64,000 nucleotides of DNA from Microscillaceae bacterium. Lineage in GTDB: Bacteria; Bacteroidota; Bacteroidia; Cytophagales; Microscillaceae. Of the stretch, positions 35,496 to 45,222 are shown piece by piece (position 1 is the stretch's first letter; each line of letters begins with the position of its first letter). The notes under the pieces were generated by a model, which was not told the DNA's origin, ran no database searches, and saw only the letters and a program-made list of their open reading frames with translations. A program made the position numbers and the translations under genes. Where the stretch lies: positions 55,938 to 119,937 of the forward strand of contig JAABSX010000007.1 of the NCBI GenBank assembly GCA_011390205.1. Direction: 5' to 3'.

Positions 35496-36995
35496 ATGGC
35501 AATTCGTTCACTTTTAAGCATTCCTTTAGCAAGCTATATTCATCTTCAAAACCAAGCCTGGATGAGAAGACCTGCTGATTTTCAACTGAAGATTATGCAA
35601 GCCATCACCAAAAAAGCCAAAGATACAGTCTTTGGCAAAGACCATGATTTTGCTTCTATCAAGACTTACGAAGATTTTAAGAACAGTGTACCTATCAGAG
35701 ATTATGAAGCCCTGAAGCCCTACGTAGAGCAAATCACCAAAGAAGGCAAAAGCGATGTGCTTTGGCCTGGTTTGCCTGCTTATTTTGCCAAAACCTCTGG
35801 CACTACTTCTGGCACCAAATACATCCCGATTAGCCATGACTCTATCCCCAATCACATTAACTCGGCTCGAAATGCTTTGTTGGCCTATGTCCACGAAACA
35901 GGCAACGGACGTTTTCTGGACAAAAACCTGATTTTCTTGTCGGGCAGCCCTGTGCTTGACAAGACGGGCCCTGCCGAAGTGCTCACAGGCAGACTTTCGG
36001 GCATGGTCAATCACCACGTGCCTGCCTATCTGCGGAGCAATCAGAAGCCAAGCTATGAAACCAACTGCATAGAAGATTGGGAAGAAAAATTAGAAAAAGT
36101 CATCAATGAAACCATAGATGCTCCGATGTCGCTCATTTCAGGGATTCCGCCTTGGGTGCAGATGTATTTTGATAGAATCGTGGAGCGAACAGGTAAGCCC
36201 ATCAAAGAGGTGTTTCCTGATTTTTCTTTGTTTGTCTATGGAGGAGTGAATTTTGAGCCTTATCGCAAAAAATTGTTTGATACCATTGGCAAGGTCATTC
36301 CCTCGATTGAGACCTATCCTGCTTCGGAGGGCTTCATTGCTTACCAAGATTCTCAGATAGAGCCAGGGCTTTTGCTGCTTGCCAACAGTGGGATTTTCTT
36401 TGAATTTATCCCTGCGGAGGAGTTTTTTGATGAAAATCCTACTAGATTGCATATCGGAGAAATAGAATTGAATAAAAATTATGCCTTGGTGATTAACTCC
36501 AATGCAGGTCTTTGGGGCTATTCTATTGGGGACACGGTCAAGTTTGTCTCCAATCAGCCTTACCGCTTGGTGGTTACGGGACGGATTAAGCATTTTATTT
36601 CAGCTTTTGGAGAGCACGTCATCGGGGAGGAGGTAGAAAAAGCCATGCAATATGCTCTTTCGAAGTTTCCTGAAGTGTCTATCTCAGAGTTTACAGTTGC
36701 ACCTCAAGTTACACCCTCAGAAGGAGGCTTGCCTTACCATGAGTGGCTGATTGCCTTTGAGAGAATGCCCGAAGAGCTAGAAAAATTTGCACTCTGTGTA
36801 GATAGCAGACTCCGCCAACTAAATAGCTATTATGATGATTTGATTACTGGGAATATTCTTAGAATACTGAAAATCAAAGCCTTAGAAGCAGATGCCTTTC
36901 AGCAATACATGAAATCTATAGGTAAATTAGGGGGGCAAAACAAAGTGCCTCGTCTATCCAATGACCGCAAAATAGCAGATGTCCTATCACATTAG
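35496..36995 (+). CDS. GH3 auxin-responsive promoter family protein
   Basis: The 499-residue protein belongs to the GH3 family of acyl-adenylate/acyl-amido synthetases. Visible features are the ATP/AMP-binding SGTTSGTKYIPIS stretch near residue 108, a YPASEGF motif near 275 and the YSIGD-type region near 340. Plant members conjugate amino acids to auxin or jasmonate; the role of bacterial members is not established. The ATG at 35496 (MAIRSLLSIPLA) is preferred over the ATG eight codons upstream. The gene appears to be on its own. Confidence 0.85.
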   Translation: MAIRSLLSIPLASYIHLQNQAWMRRPADFQLKIMQAITKKAKDTVFGKDHDFASIKTYEDFKNSVPIRDYEALKPYVEQITKEGKSDVLWPGLPAYFAKTSGTTSGTKYIPISHDSIPNHINSARNALLAYVHETGNGRFLDKNLIFLSGSPVLDKTGPAEVLTGRLSGMVNHHVPAYLRSNQKPSYETNCIEDWEEKLEKVINETIDAPMSLISGIPPWVQMYFDRIVERTGKPIKEVFPDFSLFVYGGVNFEPYRKKLFDTIGKVIPSIETYPASEGFIAYQDSQIEPGLLLLANSGIFFEFIPAEEFFDENPTRLHIGEIELNKNYALVINSNAGLWGYSIGDTVKFVSNQPYRLVVTGRIKHFISAFGEHVIGEEVEKAMQYALSKFPEVSISEFTVAPQVTPSEGGLPYHEWLIAFERMPEELEKFALCVDSRLRQLNSYYDDLITGNILRILKIKALEADAFQQYMKSIGKLGGQNKVPRLSNDRKIADVLSH

Positions 36996-37109
36996 ATACT
37001 AAGATTTAAAATAAAGAAGATATAGTACCTTAGATAAAAGTTATTTTGAAGAAGTACCACATCCATCCAATATGTCAAGTAATATAGTTTAAAACTCATT
37101 ATCCATCCC

Positions 37110-38084
37110 ATGAAAAATAAAACAACATCAAACAAAATAATAGATGCACTGCTAGGCGTTGCGGTGGGTGATGCTGTCGGAGTTCCTTTTGAATTTAGTT
37201 CAAGAAGTAAAATGGAATTAAACCCAGCGAAAGGAATCACAGGATATGGAACTTACCACCAGCCAGCAGGCACTTGGTCTGATGATAGCTCCTTGACATT
37301 TTGCCTTGCCGAATCACTCATCAGCGGATATGATTTAGAGGATATTTCCCAAAAATTCATTCAATGGAAGGAGCGAGCTTATTGGTCGGCAAGAGGAGAG
37401 GTATTTGACATCGGAATCACCACCTCGAAAGCCATCTCTAGGCTCTGGCAAATCATCAAAGACAATGACTTGGATGAGTTAAAAAGACAGAAATATTACG
37501 CAAAGGAGCAAGATAATGGCAATGGCTCACTGATGAGGATTCTCCCCCTGCTATTTTACATAAAAGAAAAACCCATAGAAGTGCAGTTTGAGATAATATG
37601 GGAAGTATCTGCCTTGACACATAGGCACATCAGGGCTGCGATGAGCTGCCTGATATACTTAAAGTTGGCCGAAAAGCTGCTTGAGGAAAAAGACAAAGAA
37701 GTAGCTTACTCAGAAATGAGAAATGACATACGGGCTTTTTGGGATAAACTAGATTTTTCGGTGGATGAAAGAACTCATTTCAAAAAAGTAATCCAAGATG
37801 ACATCAGAGAGACGGAGATAAATGATCTCAAATCAGGAGGGTATGTCATAGAAGTACTTGAGTCAAGTATTTGGTTCTTTATGTATAAAGATACATACCA
37901 AGAGACGGTGCTCTCTATCATCAATCTGGGGCATGACACAGACACGGCTGCGGCAATAGCTGGAGGCTTGGCAGGGATTTATTATGGGCAAGAAGGGATA
38001 CCAGCCGAGTGGGTAGCATCTATGGCAAGGCTAGAAGACATCATAGATTTGGGGCAAAGATTGCACGAAAAGTACCCCATCTGA
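37110..38084 (+). CDS. ADP-ribosylglycohydrolase family protein
   Basis: The 324-residue protein has the metal-binding motifs of the DraG/ARH3 family: GVAVGDAVGVPFEF (16-29), WSDDS (56-60) and GHDTDTAAAIAGG (about 277-289). These enzymes remove ADP-ribose from arginine or other residues, or cleave related bonds, with two Mg2+ ions. There is no matching ADP-ribosyltransferase gene nearby. It is convergent with the coiled-coil membrane protein gene, 17 bp apart. Confidence 0.9.
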   Translation: MKNKTTSNKIIDALLGVAVGDAVGVPFEFSSRSKMELNPAKGITGYGTYHQPAGTWSDDSSLTFCLAESLISGYDLEDISQKFIQWKERAYWSARGEVFDIGITTSKAISRLWQIIKDNDLDELKRQKYYAKEQDNGNGSLMRILPLLFYIKEKPIEVQFEIIWEVSALTHRHIRAAMSCLIYLKLAEKLLEEKDKEVAYSEMRNDIRAFWDKLDFSVDERTHFKKVIQDDIRETEINDLKSGGYVIEVLESSIWFFMYKDTYQETVLSIINLGHDTDTAAAIAGGLAGIYYGQEGIPAEWVASMARLEDIIDLGQRLHEKYPI

Positions 38085-38101
38085 AAACAAAAGCATCGGA
38101 C

Positions 38102-39319
38102 TTACTCAAAAGCGATTTTTGCTTTTTTGAGAATGACCCATTTTTCTTCTTTCCTTTCTAAGATTCCATTTTCTATATTGACAATGCGGGAGTCATTGTA
38201 AGGCTCGTTGGCATATTGGCAAGCAGGAGCGAGCATTTTGTCAGCGTGCTGCAGTGCCAAGTGATGGTACTCACTTCTTATCAAAATACTAAAAACAGCT
38301 TGGTTGGGGCTTTTGAGGTTGATTTCTATTTTATAAATGCTATCTCTGCTTGGCTCAGTTTTAAGGTCTCCTGCCTCGAATGCCGTGCTGTTGGGCCTGA
38401 TTTTGGCAAAATAAATCTGTAGATTGGGGTTAAAATTATAGCTCTCAAGGTGTTCGGTGCGTTTGGCATAAAGCTCTTCGGCAGACATTTTATGTTCATT
38501 TCTTTTTTGGAGAATCTGCACTTCGTGTACGAGGGCTGCAAGCTGCTCATTCAAAAAGTTAAATTTAAGTAAAAGTGCTTGGTAATCTCGGGCAGGGGTC
38601 ATGGTGTCTATTCGGTGATCTATTCGGGCATATTTCTCCAGCAATACTTCTTCTTGTGATGCGAGCATTTCTTTCATTTCTTGGTTTTGCTTATACAAAA
38701 AGCCTAATCCTGCCAGGGAGACAAGGAACATAATGATAATGACTATCCACATTTGCGTAGTAATTTGGTAAGGGTTATTATTTTCTTGAGATTCCTGTAT
38801 TTTTTCTTTTTCTTGGTAAATACGGCTGGTTTGGGGTTTTATTTTGTTTTCTTCCCAATCATGGACATAATCATTCTTGATGATTTTGAGTCTGAGCATG
38901 AGGGCATTGATATTTTCTTTCCAATCTTGCCCTTTGCGTGATTTTCTGAGTTCGGTTTCTAAATCTTTGAGGAGTTTGTTAAGCCTTTGCTTGAGCTTGT
39001 CCTTGCCATAGCTTTTGTAAAGTTTTGATTCAAAAACCGTAAATATTCTATGTGCTTCAAGGGCATCCTTTGGGATGTTATTTTGTAGCGACGAGAAGTC
39101 TCTGCAGTCTAGGTTCGTACCCGTGGCGTTTTCTTCTATTTTATGAATGAGGAAGTCTAAGGTTTCACAAAGAATGGCTAATTTAACGTGTTGATACACT
39201 TCATCTATCTGCTCTTCTGTGCTTTGAGCCAAGGCAAAAGAGGGCATGTACAGTTGCTTTCCTAGGAAAAAAACTACCATTGTCAAAAAAATAATAATTT
39301 GTTTTTTTGAAAGCTGCAT
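38102..39319 (-). CDS. Membrane protein with signal peptide, one central helix and coiled coil; unknown function
   Basis: The protein has 405 residues from the ATG at 39319, which gives a compact signal peptide; the frame extends to 39352. After the signal (to about residue 32) comes a helical, presumably periplasmic domain (about 33-160), a membrane helix (about 192-214; MWIVIIIMFLVSLAGLGFLY), a coiled coil (about 215-285) and a C-terminal beta-rich domain (about 300-405) with KIEINLKSPNQAVFSILI. No family is recognised. It follows the phosphodiesterase gene on the same strand after about 50 bp and may be co-transcribed with it. Confidence 0.65.
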   Translation of the reverse strand: MQLSKKQIIIFLTMVVFFLGKQLYMPSFALAQSTEEQIDEVYQHVKLAILCETLDFLIHKIEENATGTNLDCRDFSSLQNNIPKDALEAHRIFTVFESKLYKSYGKDKLKQRLNKLLKDLETELRKSRKGQDWKENINALMLRLKIIKNDYVHDWEENKIKPQTSRIYQEKEKIQESQENNNPYQITTQMWIVIIIMFLVSLAGLGFLYKQNQEMKEMLASQEEVLLEKYARIDHRIDTMTPARDYQALLLKFNFLNEQLAALVHEVQILQKRNEHKMSAEELYAKRTEHLESYNFNPNLQIYFAKIRPNSTAFEAGDLKTEPSRDSIYKIEINLKSPNQAVFSILIRSEYHHLALQHADKMLAPACQYANEPYNDSRIVNIENGILERKEEKWVILKKAKIAFE

Positions 39320-39366
39320 TGCCTTTATTTTTTGTCTTGCATCAATATACACAGTATTTTTATGAT

Positions 39367-40761
39367 TTATTCAGGATTCTGTAAATGATTTAAAATTACC
39401 TGAAATACTTCGGTGGCTTGCATACTTCCCTCACCATCTAGTGCGGGCATCAGTGCTTTTTGTTTGCTCATGAGGAGTGGTCTATCGGCTGCATGCTCAC
39501 TTATTCGCCCGTGTGAACCCCTTACAAGGCTTGCATCTATGGGGATGACATCCATCACGGTTCGGAAGCCCATTTGCTTTTTAATCAGTTTAGAACCCAC
39601 AGTAAAGGCAGGTATTTTGATTTTAGGGTCTAAAAACATCTCTACAGGGTCATAGCCTGGCTTTTTATGAATATCAACCATTCGGGCATAATCGGGTGCT
39701 TTTTCATCATCTAGCCAAAAATAATAGGTAAACCACGCATCTTTTTCTGCCACGATGACAAAATCACCTGCGCGCTCATGGTCTATTTGGTAGGCTGATT
39801 TGCTGTTTTCATCTAAGACTAACTCTATGCCTGCAGTATTTTCTAAGAGTTCACGGACATTTTGAAGTTCTGTTTTGTCATTGACATAAACGTGGGCTAT
39901 TTGGTGGTCTGCCACAGCAAAAGCCTTGCTTGCCCCTGCATCTAGCAAATCCAAGCCCTGCTCCTGGCGGATGGCAAGGAGGTCTTTTTTGCGTAAAATA
40001 CGATTGATATGAATAGGTTTGCTGACATTATCGATGCCATATTCTGATAAAATGACGACTTGTGCCCCTTTTTGCTCATAAAACTTGATGAGGTCAGCAC
40101 AGACAGTATCTATTTCTTTGAGGTCTTTCGGGATGCTTTTGTGGTCTTTGCCGTGCCGCTGTAAGTTATAATCCAAGTGTGGCAGGTAAATCAGTGTAAG
40201 CGTAGGGTCATAGAGGTTGTCTGTAAACATAGAAGCCTCTGCTATCCATCTAGAGGCTTTGATGCTGGTGTTGGGGCCCCAAAAATTAAATAAAGGAAAT
40301 TCTCCAAATTTTTCTTGCAACTGCTCACGCAAATCTGCGGGCTGGGAGTAGCAGTCAGGGATTTTGCGTCCGTCTGCAAGGTAATTTGGGCGGGGTGTTA
40401 CGGAGTAATCTGCTGTGGAGTACATATTGAACCACCAAAACATATTGGAACAGGTGAAATTAGGGTCTATTTCACGGGCATAATCCCATATTTTTTTTCC
40501 TTTGATGAGTTTGTTGGATTGTTTCCAAAATTTGATTTCACATTCATCTTCAAAATACCAGCCATTGCCCACGATGCCGTGTTCGTTGGGCATCGTGCCT
40601 GTGAGGTATGTAGCTTGGGCAGCACAAGTTACTGCAGGCAATACAGGTTTGATACTGTTTATCTTTGCTTCTTTGCTCCATTTACTTAAAAAGGGTGTGT
40701 TTTTTTCGTGGATAAGCCCTTGTGTAAGACCTACTACATTGAGGATGACTGTTTTTTTCAT
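39367..40761 (-). CDS. Type I phosphodiesterase / nucleotide pyrophosphatase family enzyme
   Basis: The protein is about 464 residues and belongs to the alkaline-phosphatase superfamily. The nucleophile region is PAVTCAAQATYLTG (44-57 counted from the upstream ATG at 40767), with Thr47 as the likely nucleophile, followed by PNEHGIVGNGWY. Other metal ligands are seen at LPHLDYNLQRHG, SEYGI and GSHG. There is no signal peptide, so the enzyme is probably cytoplasmic. These enzymes cleave phosphodiesters or pyrophosphates; the substrate is unknown. The start may be either of two in-frame ATGs six bases apart (40767 or 40761). Confidence 0.85.
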   Translation of the reverse strand: MKKTVILNVVGLTQGLIHEKNTPFLSKWSKEAKINSIKPVLPAVTCAAQATYLTGTMPNEHGIVGNGWYFEDECEIKFWKQSNKLIKGKKIWDYAREIDPNFTCSNMFWWFNMYSTADYSVTPRPNYLADGRKIPDCYSQPADLREQLQEKFGEFPLFNFWGPNTSIKASRWIAEASMFTDNLYDPTLTLIYLPHLDYNLQRHGKDHKSIPKDLKEIDTVCADLIKFYEQKGAQVVILSEYGIDNVSKPIHINRILRKKDLLAIRQEQGLDLLDAGASKAFAVADHQIAHVYVNDKTELQNVRELLENTAGIELVLDENSKSAYQIDHERAGDFVIVAEKDAWFTYYFWLDDEKAPDYARMVDIHKKPGYDPVEMFLDPKIKIPAFTVGSKLIKKQMGFRTVMDVIPIDASLVRGSHGRISEHAADRPLLMSKQKALMPALDGEGSMQATEVFQVILNHLQNPE

Positions 40762-40928
40762 AAACATCTATATCATTAAAACCACTACAAATGAATTTAG
40801 TCCACAAATTTAAAAAAAACTATGCAATATGTGTCGTAATCTTGTAGGCTTCTGTAAGTAAAAATCATGATATTTCACTTTATCTAATTATCTTAGAGCG
40901 TCATTTTATCAAAATTAAATATCATTAC

Positions 40929-42083
40929 ATGAAAAAATTACTAAAATATACATTCATTACCATCCTTGTAGTCTTGGTTTTGGCAGTAGGGTTTACGTTT
41001 TTGCCTGGCAATGCTTATCTCCGCAAGGCTGCATGGGCAGGCAAAGCAAGCATAGAAGATGCGAAAATATTCGAAAACAGAGCCGTAAAAGCAGGCAAGC
41101 CTCAAGCACTCGAGAAAGCCCAAGATTACAATCAATATCAACTCAACAAAGAAGAAGAAGAGATTTTTACGAAATACCACAGCACGGCTTTTTTGATTTT
41201 GGAAGATGGGAAGATTAAATTTGAAAAATACTGGGAAGGTACAGACCAAGATACCCGCTCCAATTCTTTTTCAGTTGCCAAGAGTATTGTGTCACTGCTC
41301 ATCGGTATTGCCATAGAAGAGGGTAAAATCAAGGGAGTAGAGCAAAAAGTAGCCGATTTTTTGCCGCAATTCCAACAAGGCAAAAACGCCGCCCTCAGCA
41401 TCAGAGATTTGCTCACGATGAGTGCAGGGCTTGACTGGAGTGAGGCTTACGCCAATCCTCTTGCGACTGTGGCACAAGCTTATTTTTCGGAAAACATCAA
41501 GGAAGTCATGGACAATGTAATGGTAGAAGATGAGCCAGGCAAAGTCAATGATTATCAGAGTGGAGCGACACAGTATTTAGGAGATATTCTTACAAAAGCT
41601 ACAGGTAAAAAACTTTCAGAATATGCCTCCGAAAAGCTTTGGATTCCGCTAGGTGCAGATAGTGACGCACTCTGGTCATTAGACCATGAGGGAGGCACTG
41701 AGAAGGCTTTTTGCTGCTTTAATACCAGTGCTAGAAATTTTGCAAGGTTGGGGCAGCTTGTGCTTCAAAAAGGAAAATGGAACGAGAAACAGCTTGTACC
41801 TAAAGAATATATCTCAGAGGCCATCAGCCCAGCTTCATACCTCACTAGCAAAAGCCTAGGCGGAAGTGTAGATTATTATGGCTATCAGTTTTGGATAATG
41901 GAGCATCAAGGGCAGAGAATCCCACATATGCGTGGCGTAAAAGGGCAATATGTCTGCATACTCGAATCTCAAAACGCCATTGTGGTGAGGCTAGGACATG
42001 AGCGAAACGAGGAGAGAATCGGTGTAACTCCCAAAGATGGCATTGAATATATGGACATAGCAAAACGTATCTTGAAAAAATAG
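40929..42083 (+). CDS. Membrane-anchored serine hydrolase of the beta-lactamase family
   Basis: The 384-residue protein has an N-terminal hydrophobic signal or anchor (about 4-26) and the class C-type motifs SVAK (SxxK, near residues 118-121) and YQS (near 208-210, the YxN/YxS position), with LLTMSAGLDWSE between them. It is probably a periplasmic esterase or peptidase. It differs from the other serine hydrolase in this window (28822) by lacking the HTSG pattern. It ends at a strong bidirectional terminator shared with the subtilase gene. Confidence 0.88.
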   Translation: MKKLLKYTFITILVVLVLAVGFTFLPGNAYLRKAAWAGKASIEDAKIFENRAVKAGKPQALEKAQDYNQYQLNKEEEEIFTKYHSTAFLILEDGKIKFEKYWEGTDQDTRSNSFSVAKSIVSLLIGIAIEEGKIKGVEQKVADFLPQFQQGKNAALSIRDLLTMSAGLDWSEAYANPLATVAQAYFSENIKEVMDNVMVEDEPGKVNDYQSGATQYLGDILTKATGKKLSEYASEKLWIPLGADSDALWSLDHEGGTEKAFCCFNTSARNFARLGQLVLQKGKWNEKQLVPKEYISEAISPASYLTSKSLGGSVDYYGYQFWIMEHQGQRIPHMRGVKGQYVCILESQNAIVVRLGHERNEERIGVTPKDGIEYMDIAKRILKK

Positions 42084-42090
42084 ATTTTTC

Positions 42091-42131
42091 CTCGTGCAAA
42101 CCAAAGAGAAGTTTGCACGAGAAATTTTTTT
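42091..42131. terminator. Bidirectional terminator between serine hydrolase and subtilase genes
   Basis: An 11-bp perfect stem, CTCGTGCAAAC (42091-42101) with GTTTGCACGAG (42111-42121), has a 9-nt loop. It is followed by AAATTTTTTT, and on the other strand by a short A/T run. Confidence 0.92.
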
Positions 42132-45003
42132 AGTGAATTACGATTCTTTTCTCTACTACTCCAGAGGCATTCTGGATTTTAAGAAAATAAACACCCTTAG
42201 GAAGTGTTGCTACTTCTAAACTTACTTGTGGCTCACTCGTGGATACGGGCTGAAGCACTAGATTTCCCAAAGAGTTATACAAAGATACTTGGTTTTCTTG
42301 CCCTACATATCCACCCAAATCTACACGAATTTGCTGGGTAGTCGGGTTAGGATAGACTGCTATCTTGCTGCTTATGAGGCTGTTTTCATTCAAGTTTGTA
42401 ATCAAGGTGCTTGCCGTAGGATACTCATCATAGAAGTAAGTGGGAGGGCTACAAGAATATTCTATTGCGGCTACATAGTAAGTAACATCAGGGACAAGTC
42501 CAAAAACAGTAACTGCATTAGAAGAGCCTCTATACACAACATAAGCACTCCCTAAACGCTGCCCAAGTCCGAAGGTATTGCTTGCAGAGATAGATGTATT
42601 CTGAGTAGGCAAATCAGCACTTGTAAAAGGTGTATTCTCTTTGACCAATATCAGCCTTTGTTCTCCATTGCCTGCATTGAGTTCTATTCTCATTGTCTCT
42701 GGAAAAGGATTGGTAAGCACGATATTGCTGGAAGGCGTATCAGGTCTTGTGTTAAGAAAATTTGCTTCAGATTCATTGTTTTCGCTCACTTGGTCACCGC
42801 TTAGGTTGGTTTGGAACTTGACCAAGTAAGGTTTTCCTGAGATAGATAAATCAATATTAAATGTAAAACTTCGGCTTTGCCCCGCACTTACCACACCTGC
42901 AAAAGTTACAGGATTGCTTTCTATCAATTCATTGGTATCAGCATCAAAGATACTGTACGAGCCCTGTATGTTTCCTTGTGAAGTAGTGCCTAGGTTTCGG
43001 AGTGTAACCTTGATAGGAGATGCCGAACTCAATTCACAGCTAGATACTTCACTTTCTATGCTCAACACACTGATGTCATTGTATTGTGCATTGGCACCGC
43101 TCACCAAGAGGCTGTAGTCTTGTGCTGTGTTGAGTGTGCCTTTGTGGCGGACAGTGAGCGTGTAGCTTGCTGCGGTAGGGTTATCTAAGAATATTTTTTC
43201 TACATTGTCTAAGATATTATCTCCTTGTGTAGCTGGTGCATTGGGGTTGGCGGGGTCAAGGACATAAGGGAGGAATACATCTCCAGTATTGCTTTCTAGG
43301 CGTATGTCTAGGTCATGGATGAGCTTTGGGGTAGGAGCGTTGAGCAGTGCAGGGGCAGTCTCTGACTGGGGGTCAGTCCAGCAAATGGTAACTACGAGGG
43401 GCTCGGTGCCAGTAGGGCTAAGGGTAAGTGTTCTGACTACATCATTTTGGAGTGTCTGCTCTTGAATGATGGTTCTTTCATATTCATCGGAGATAAAATC
43501 TGCGGCTTTGGCAGCGTTGAGAAGCCCCCAGCCAAATTGGTAATCAGGGCCAGGTGCATTTCCTGCCTCATCTGCTGTGTGTATGACCAAGCCTTTGAGG
43601 GTAGCTGCACGCATAAAGAAGCCTTCCCCCTTGATATTTTGGTAGTGCTGCTGCAAAAGTAAAAGCGAGCCTGCTACATTTGGGGCTGCCATGGAAGTGC
43701 CGCTTAGGTTGTTGTATTGGTCATCTCCTGTGCTGAGTGCCGAAAACACGTTTACACCCTGTGCTGAGATATCAGGTTTGATGCGTCCATCATCTGTGGG
43801 TCCCCATCCACTAAAATTACTCATGACCACTTGTGAGCTAGGGTTTTCAGGATTGTATCCGCCAGAGACTCTATTGACTGCTGCCACAGAGAGTATATTT
43901 TTAGCACCACTGTATGTAGAGATGCAATCATAGCCATCTGTGCCTCCATCTGGCTCTCTTGGAGTGCTTGATTCTGTCCATGTGCCGTTTATTCTTACTT
44001 TGTGCGTAATTCCTGAGACATTGTCATTGCGGTCATTTCCTGCTGATTTTACGATGAGGTAATAAGGTGCTTGGTAAGCGATTCTGTCCCAATCTCTGGA
44101 GCGACTGTCATACAGCCCAAATCGATAATCTTCTAATTCACTCAGGTTAGTATCTCCGAACCAGTGCCAAGAATCATCTCCACCAGAGTAGCTGCCAAAA
44201 GCCCACCCTGTAACAGTGCCGTAGGAATGATTAGAAATGAGCATACCTCTTGAGGCGGCAAAGGCCATTTCGGAAGCATCCCCTGAACTATCATAAGCAT
44301 CTAAACGGGCAGCAAAAGCCATGCCTCTGGCATTGCTGTTGATGCCTTGCGCCACGAGTGTTCCTGCCACGTGTGCAGCATGGTTTGAGAAATCTTCTGA
44401 GCTAGGATTATCTCTTTGGATGACCCTTCCATTAAACTCTTGGTGTGTCAGTCTGCCTTTGCCTACTTCCCACATGCCGAGGCGAGCATATTGGAGTCCA
44501 TTGGTGGTAGAGGTCATGCCCGCCCCGTCTAGGCTGAGTCCCATGCCTCCACCTGCCCAGAGTTTGTCTGTGGAGGTAGTTTGGGCAGATTCTAGGTTAT
44601 CGTGGCTAAGGTAAAGAGGGTTTCCTAAATCATCTAAGCCAGCCAATACTACGAGCCTTCCGTCAGATAATTTTTTTTGTATAAACCAATTTTCTTTTTT
44701 TGCTTTTTGGACAGCCAAGCGATAATTTTCTTCATATTTTTCTTTGAACTCCTCGGAGAGATTTTCTAAGGCTTTGACATGGGTATTTTTTAAAACAACA
44801 TCTTGTTTTTGTCCACTTGGGGAGGAGGGCTTGCCTTCAATATTTTGTGCTTTTGAAGGAAGGAAGCACGTGCTGCCCAAAAACACAATACAAAGCACAA
44901 GTATGTGAAAAGTCGCTCGTTTTGTCTTGGATTCAGAAATTACGAGAGGGTTATGGTGATTCATAGGAGTATATTTGAATGAACTAATGATTTCTGTTTT
45001 CAA
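42130..45003 (-). CDS. T9SS-exported subtilisin-family (S8) protease
   Basis: The 957-residue protein has a signal peptide (the hydrophobic part is about 31-52, ending SKAQ), an S8 catalytic domain (about 165-510), jelly-roll/CARDB-like segments (about 520-870) and a C-terminal T9SS sorting domain (VYPNPTT... to the end, about 880-957). Catalytic His208 (NHAAHVAG), Asn323 (SAGND) and Ser437 (SGTSMAAP) are visible. At the usual Asp position I see Glu179 (GMWEVGKG), which is unusual. The protein should be secreted or surface-attached through the type IX system. A shorter start at the ATG at 44964 is possible. Confidence 0.88.
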   Translation of the reverse strand: MKTEIISSFKYTPMNHHNPLVISESKTKRATFHILVLCIVFLGSTCFLPSKAQNIEGKPSSPSGQKQDVVLKNTHVKALENLSEEFKEKYEENYRLAVQKAKKENWFIQKKLSDGRLVVLAGLDDLGNPLYLSHDNLESAQTTSTDKLWAGGGMGLSLDGAGMTSTTNGLQYARLGMWEVGKGRLTHQEFNGRVIQRDNPSSEDFSNHAAHVAGTLVAQGINSNARGMAFAARLDAYDSSGDASEMAFAASRGMLISNHSYGTVTGWAFGSYSGGDDSWHWFGDTNLSELEDYRFGLYDSRSRDWDRIAYQAPYYLIVKSAGNDRNDNVSGITHKVRINGTWTESSTPREPDGGTDGYDCISTYSGAKNILSVAAVNRVSGGYNPENPSSQVVMSNFSGWGPTDDGRIKPDISAQGVNVFSALSTGDDQYNNLSGTSMAAPNVAGSLLLLQQHYQNIKGEGFFMRAATLKGLVIHTADEAGNAPGPDYQFGWGLLNAAKAADFISDEYERTIIQEQTLQNDVVRTLTLSPTGTEPLVVTICWTDPQSETAPALLNAPTPKLIHDLDIRLESNTGDVFLPYVLDPANPNAPATQGDNILDNVEKIFLDNPTAASYTLTVRHKGTLNTAQDYSLLVSGANAQYNDISVLSIESEVSSCELSSASPIKVTLRNLGTTSQGNIQGSYSIFDADTNELIESNPVTFAGVVSAGQSRSFTFNIDLSISGKPYLVKFQTNLSGDQVSENNESEANFLNTRPDTPSSNIVLTNPFPETMRIELNAGNGEQRLILVKENTPFTSADLPTQNTSISASNTFGLGQRLGSAYVVYRGSSNAVTVFGLVPDVTYYVAAIEYSCSPPTYFYDEYPTASTLITNLNENSLISSKIAVYPNPTTQQIRVDLGGYVGQENQVSLYNSLGNLVLQPVSTSEPQVSLEVATLPKGVYFLKIQNASGVVEKRIVIH

Positions 45004-45222
45004 AACTACAAAATCACAAGATAACTGTCAATAGTCAGCTTAAAATCATAGAATAAAATCCTGAAGTATGTACAAGTAGGGAAGGGGCACAAAAAAACCT
45101 ACAAAATTTTGAGTTTTGTAGGGATATGTCATAAGGGTAAGAAGTATCGAGCAAAATATTATTTCCGTATTTTTTTATCCCAAAGTTCAAGAAAATACAC
45201 TTAGGCTGGGGTAATGCCTCCT

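Noticed and set aside
35526..36017. 163-codon minus-strand frame inside the GH3 gene
   Set aside because: It is antisense to a conserved coding sequence and has no signal peptide, domain or neighbouring gene context.
28822..42083. Antibiotic-resistance beta-lactamases (two genes)
   Set aside because: Both proteins are of the broad serine hydrolase/class C-like group common in Bacteroidota. The motifs do not indicate true beta-lactamase activity.
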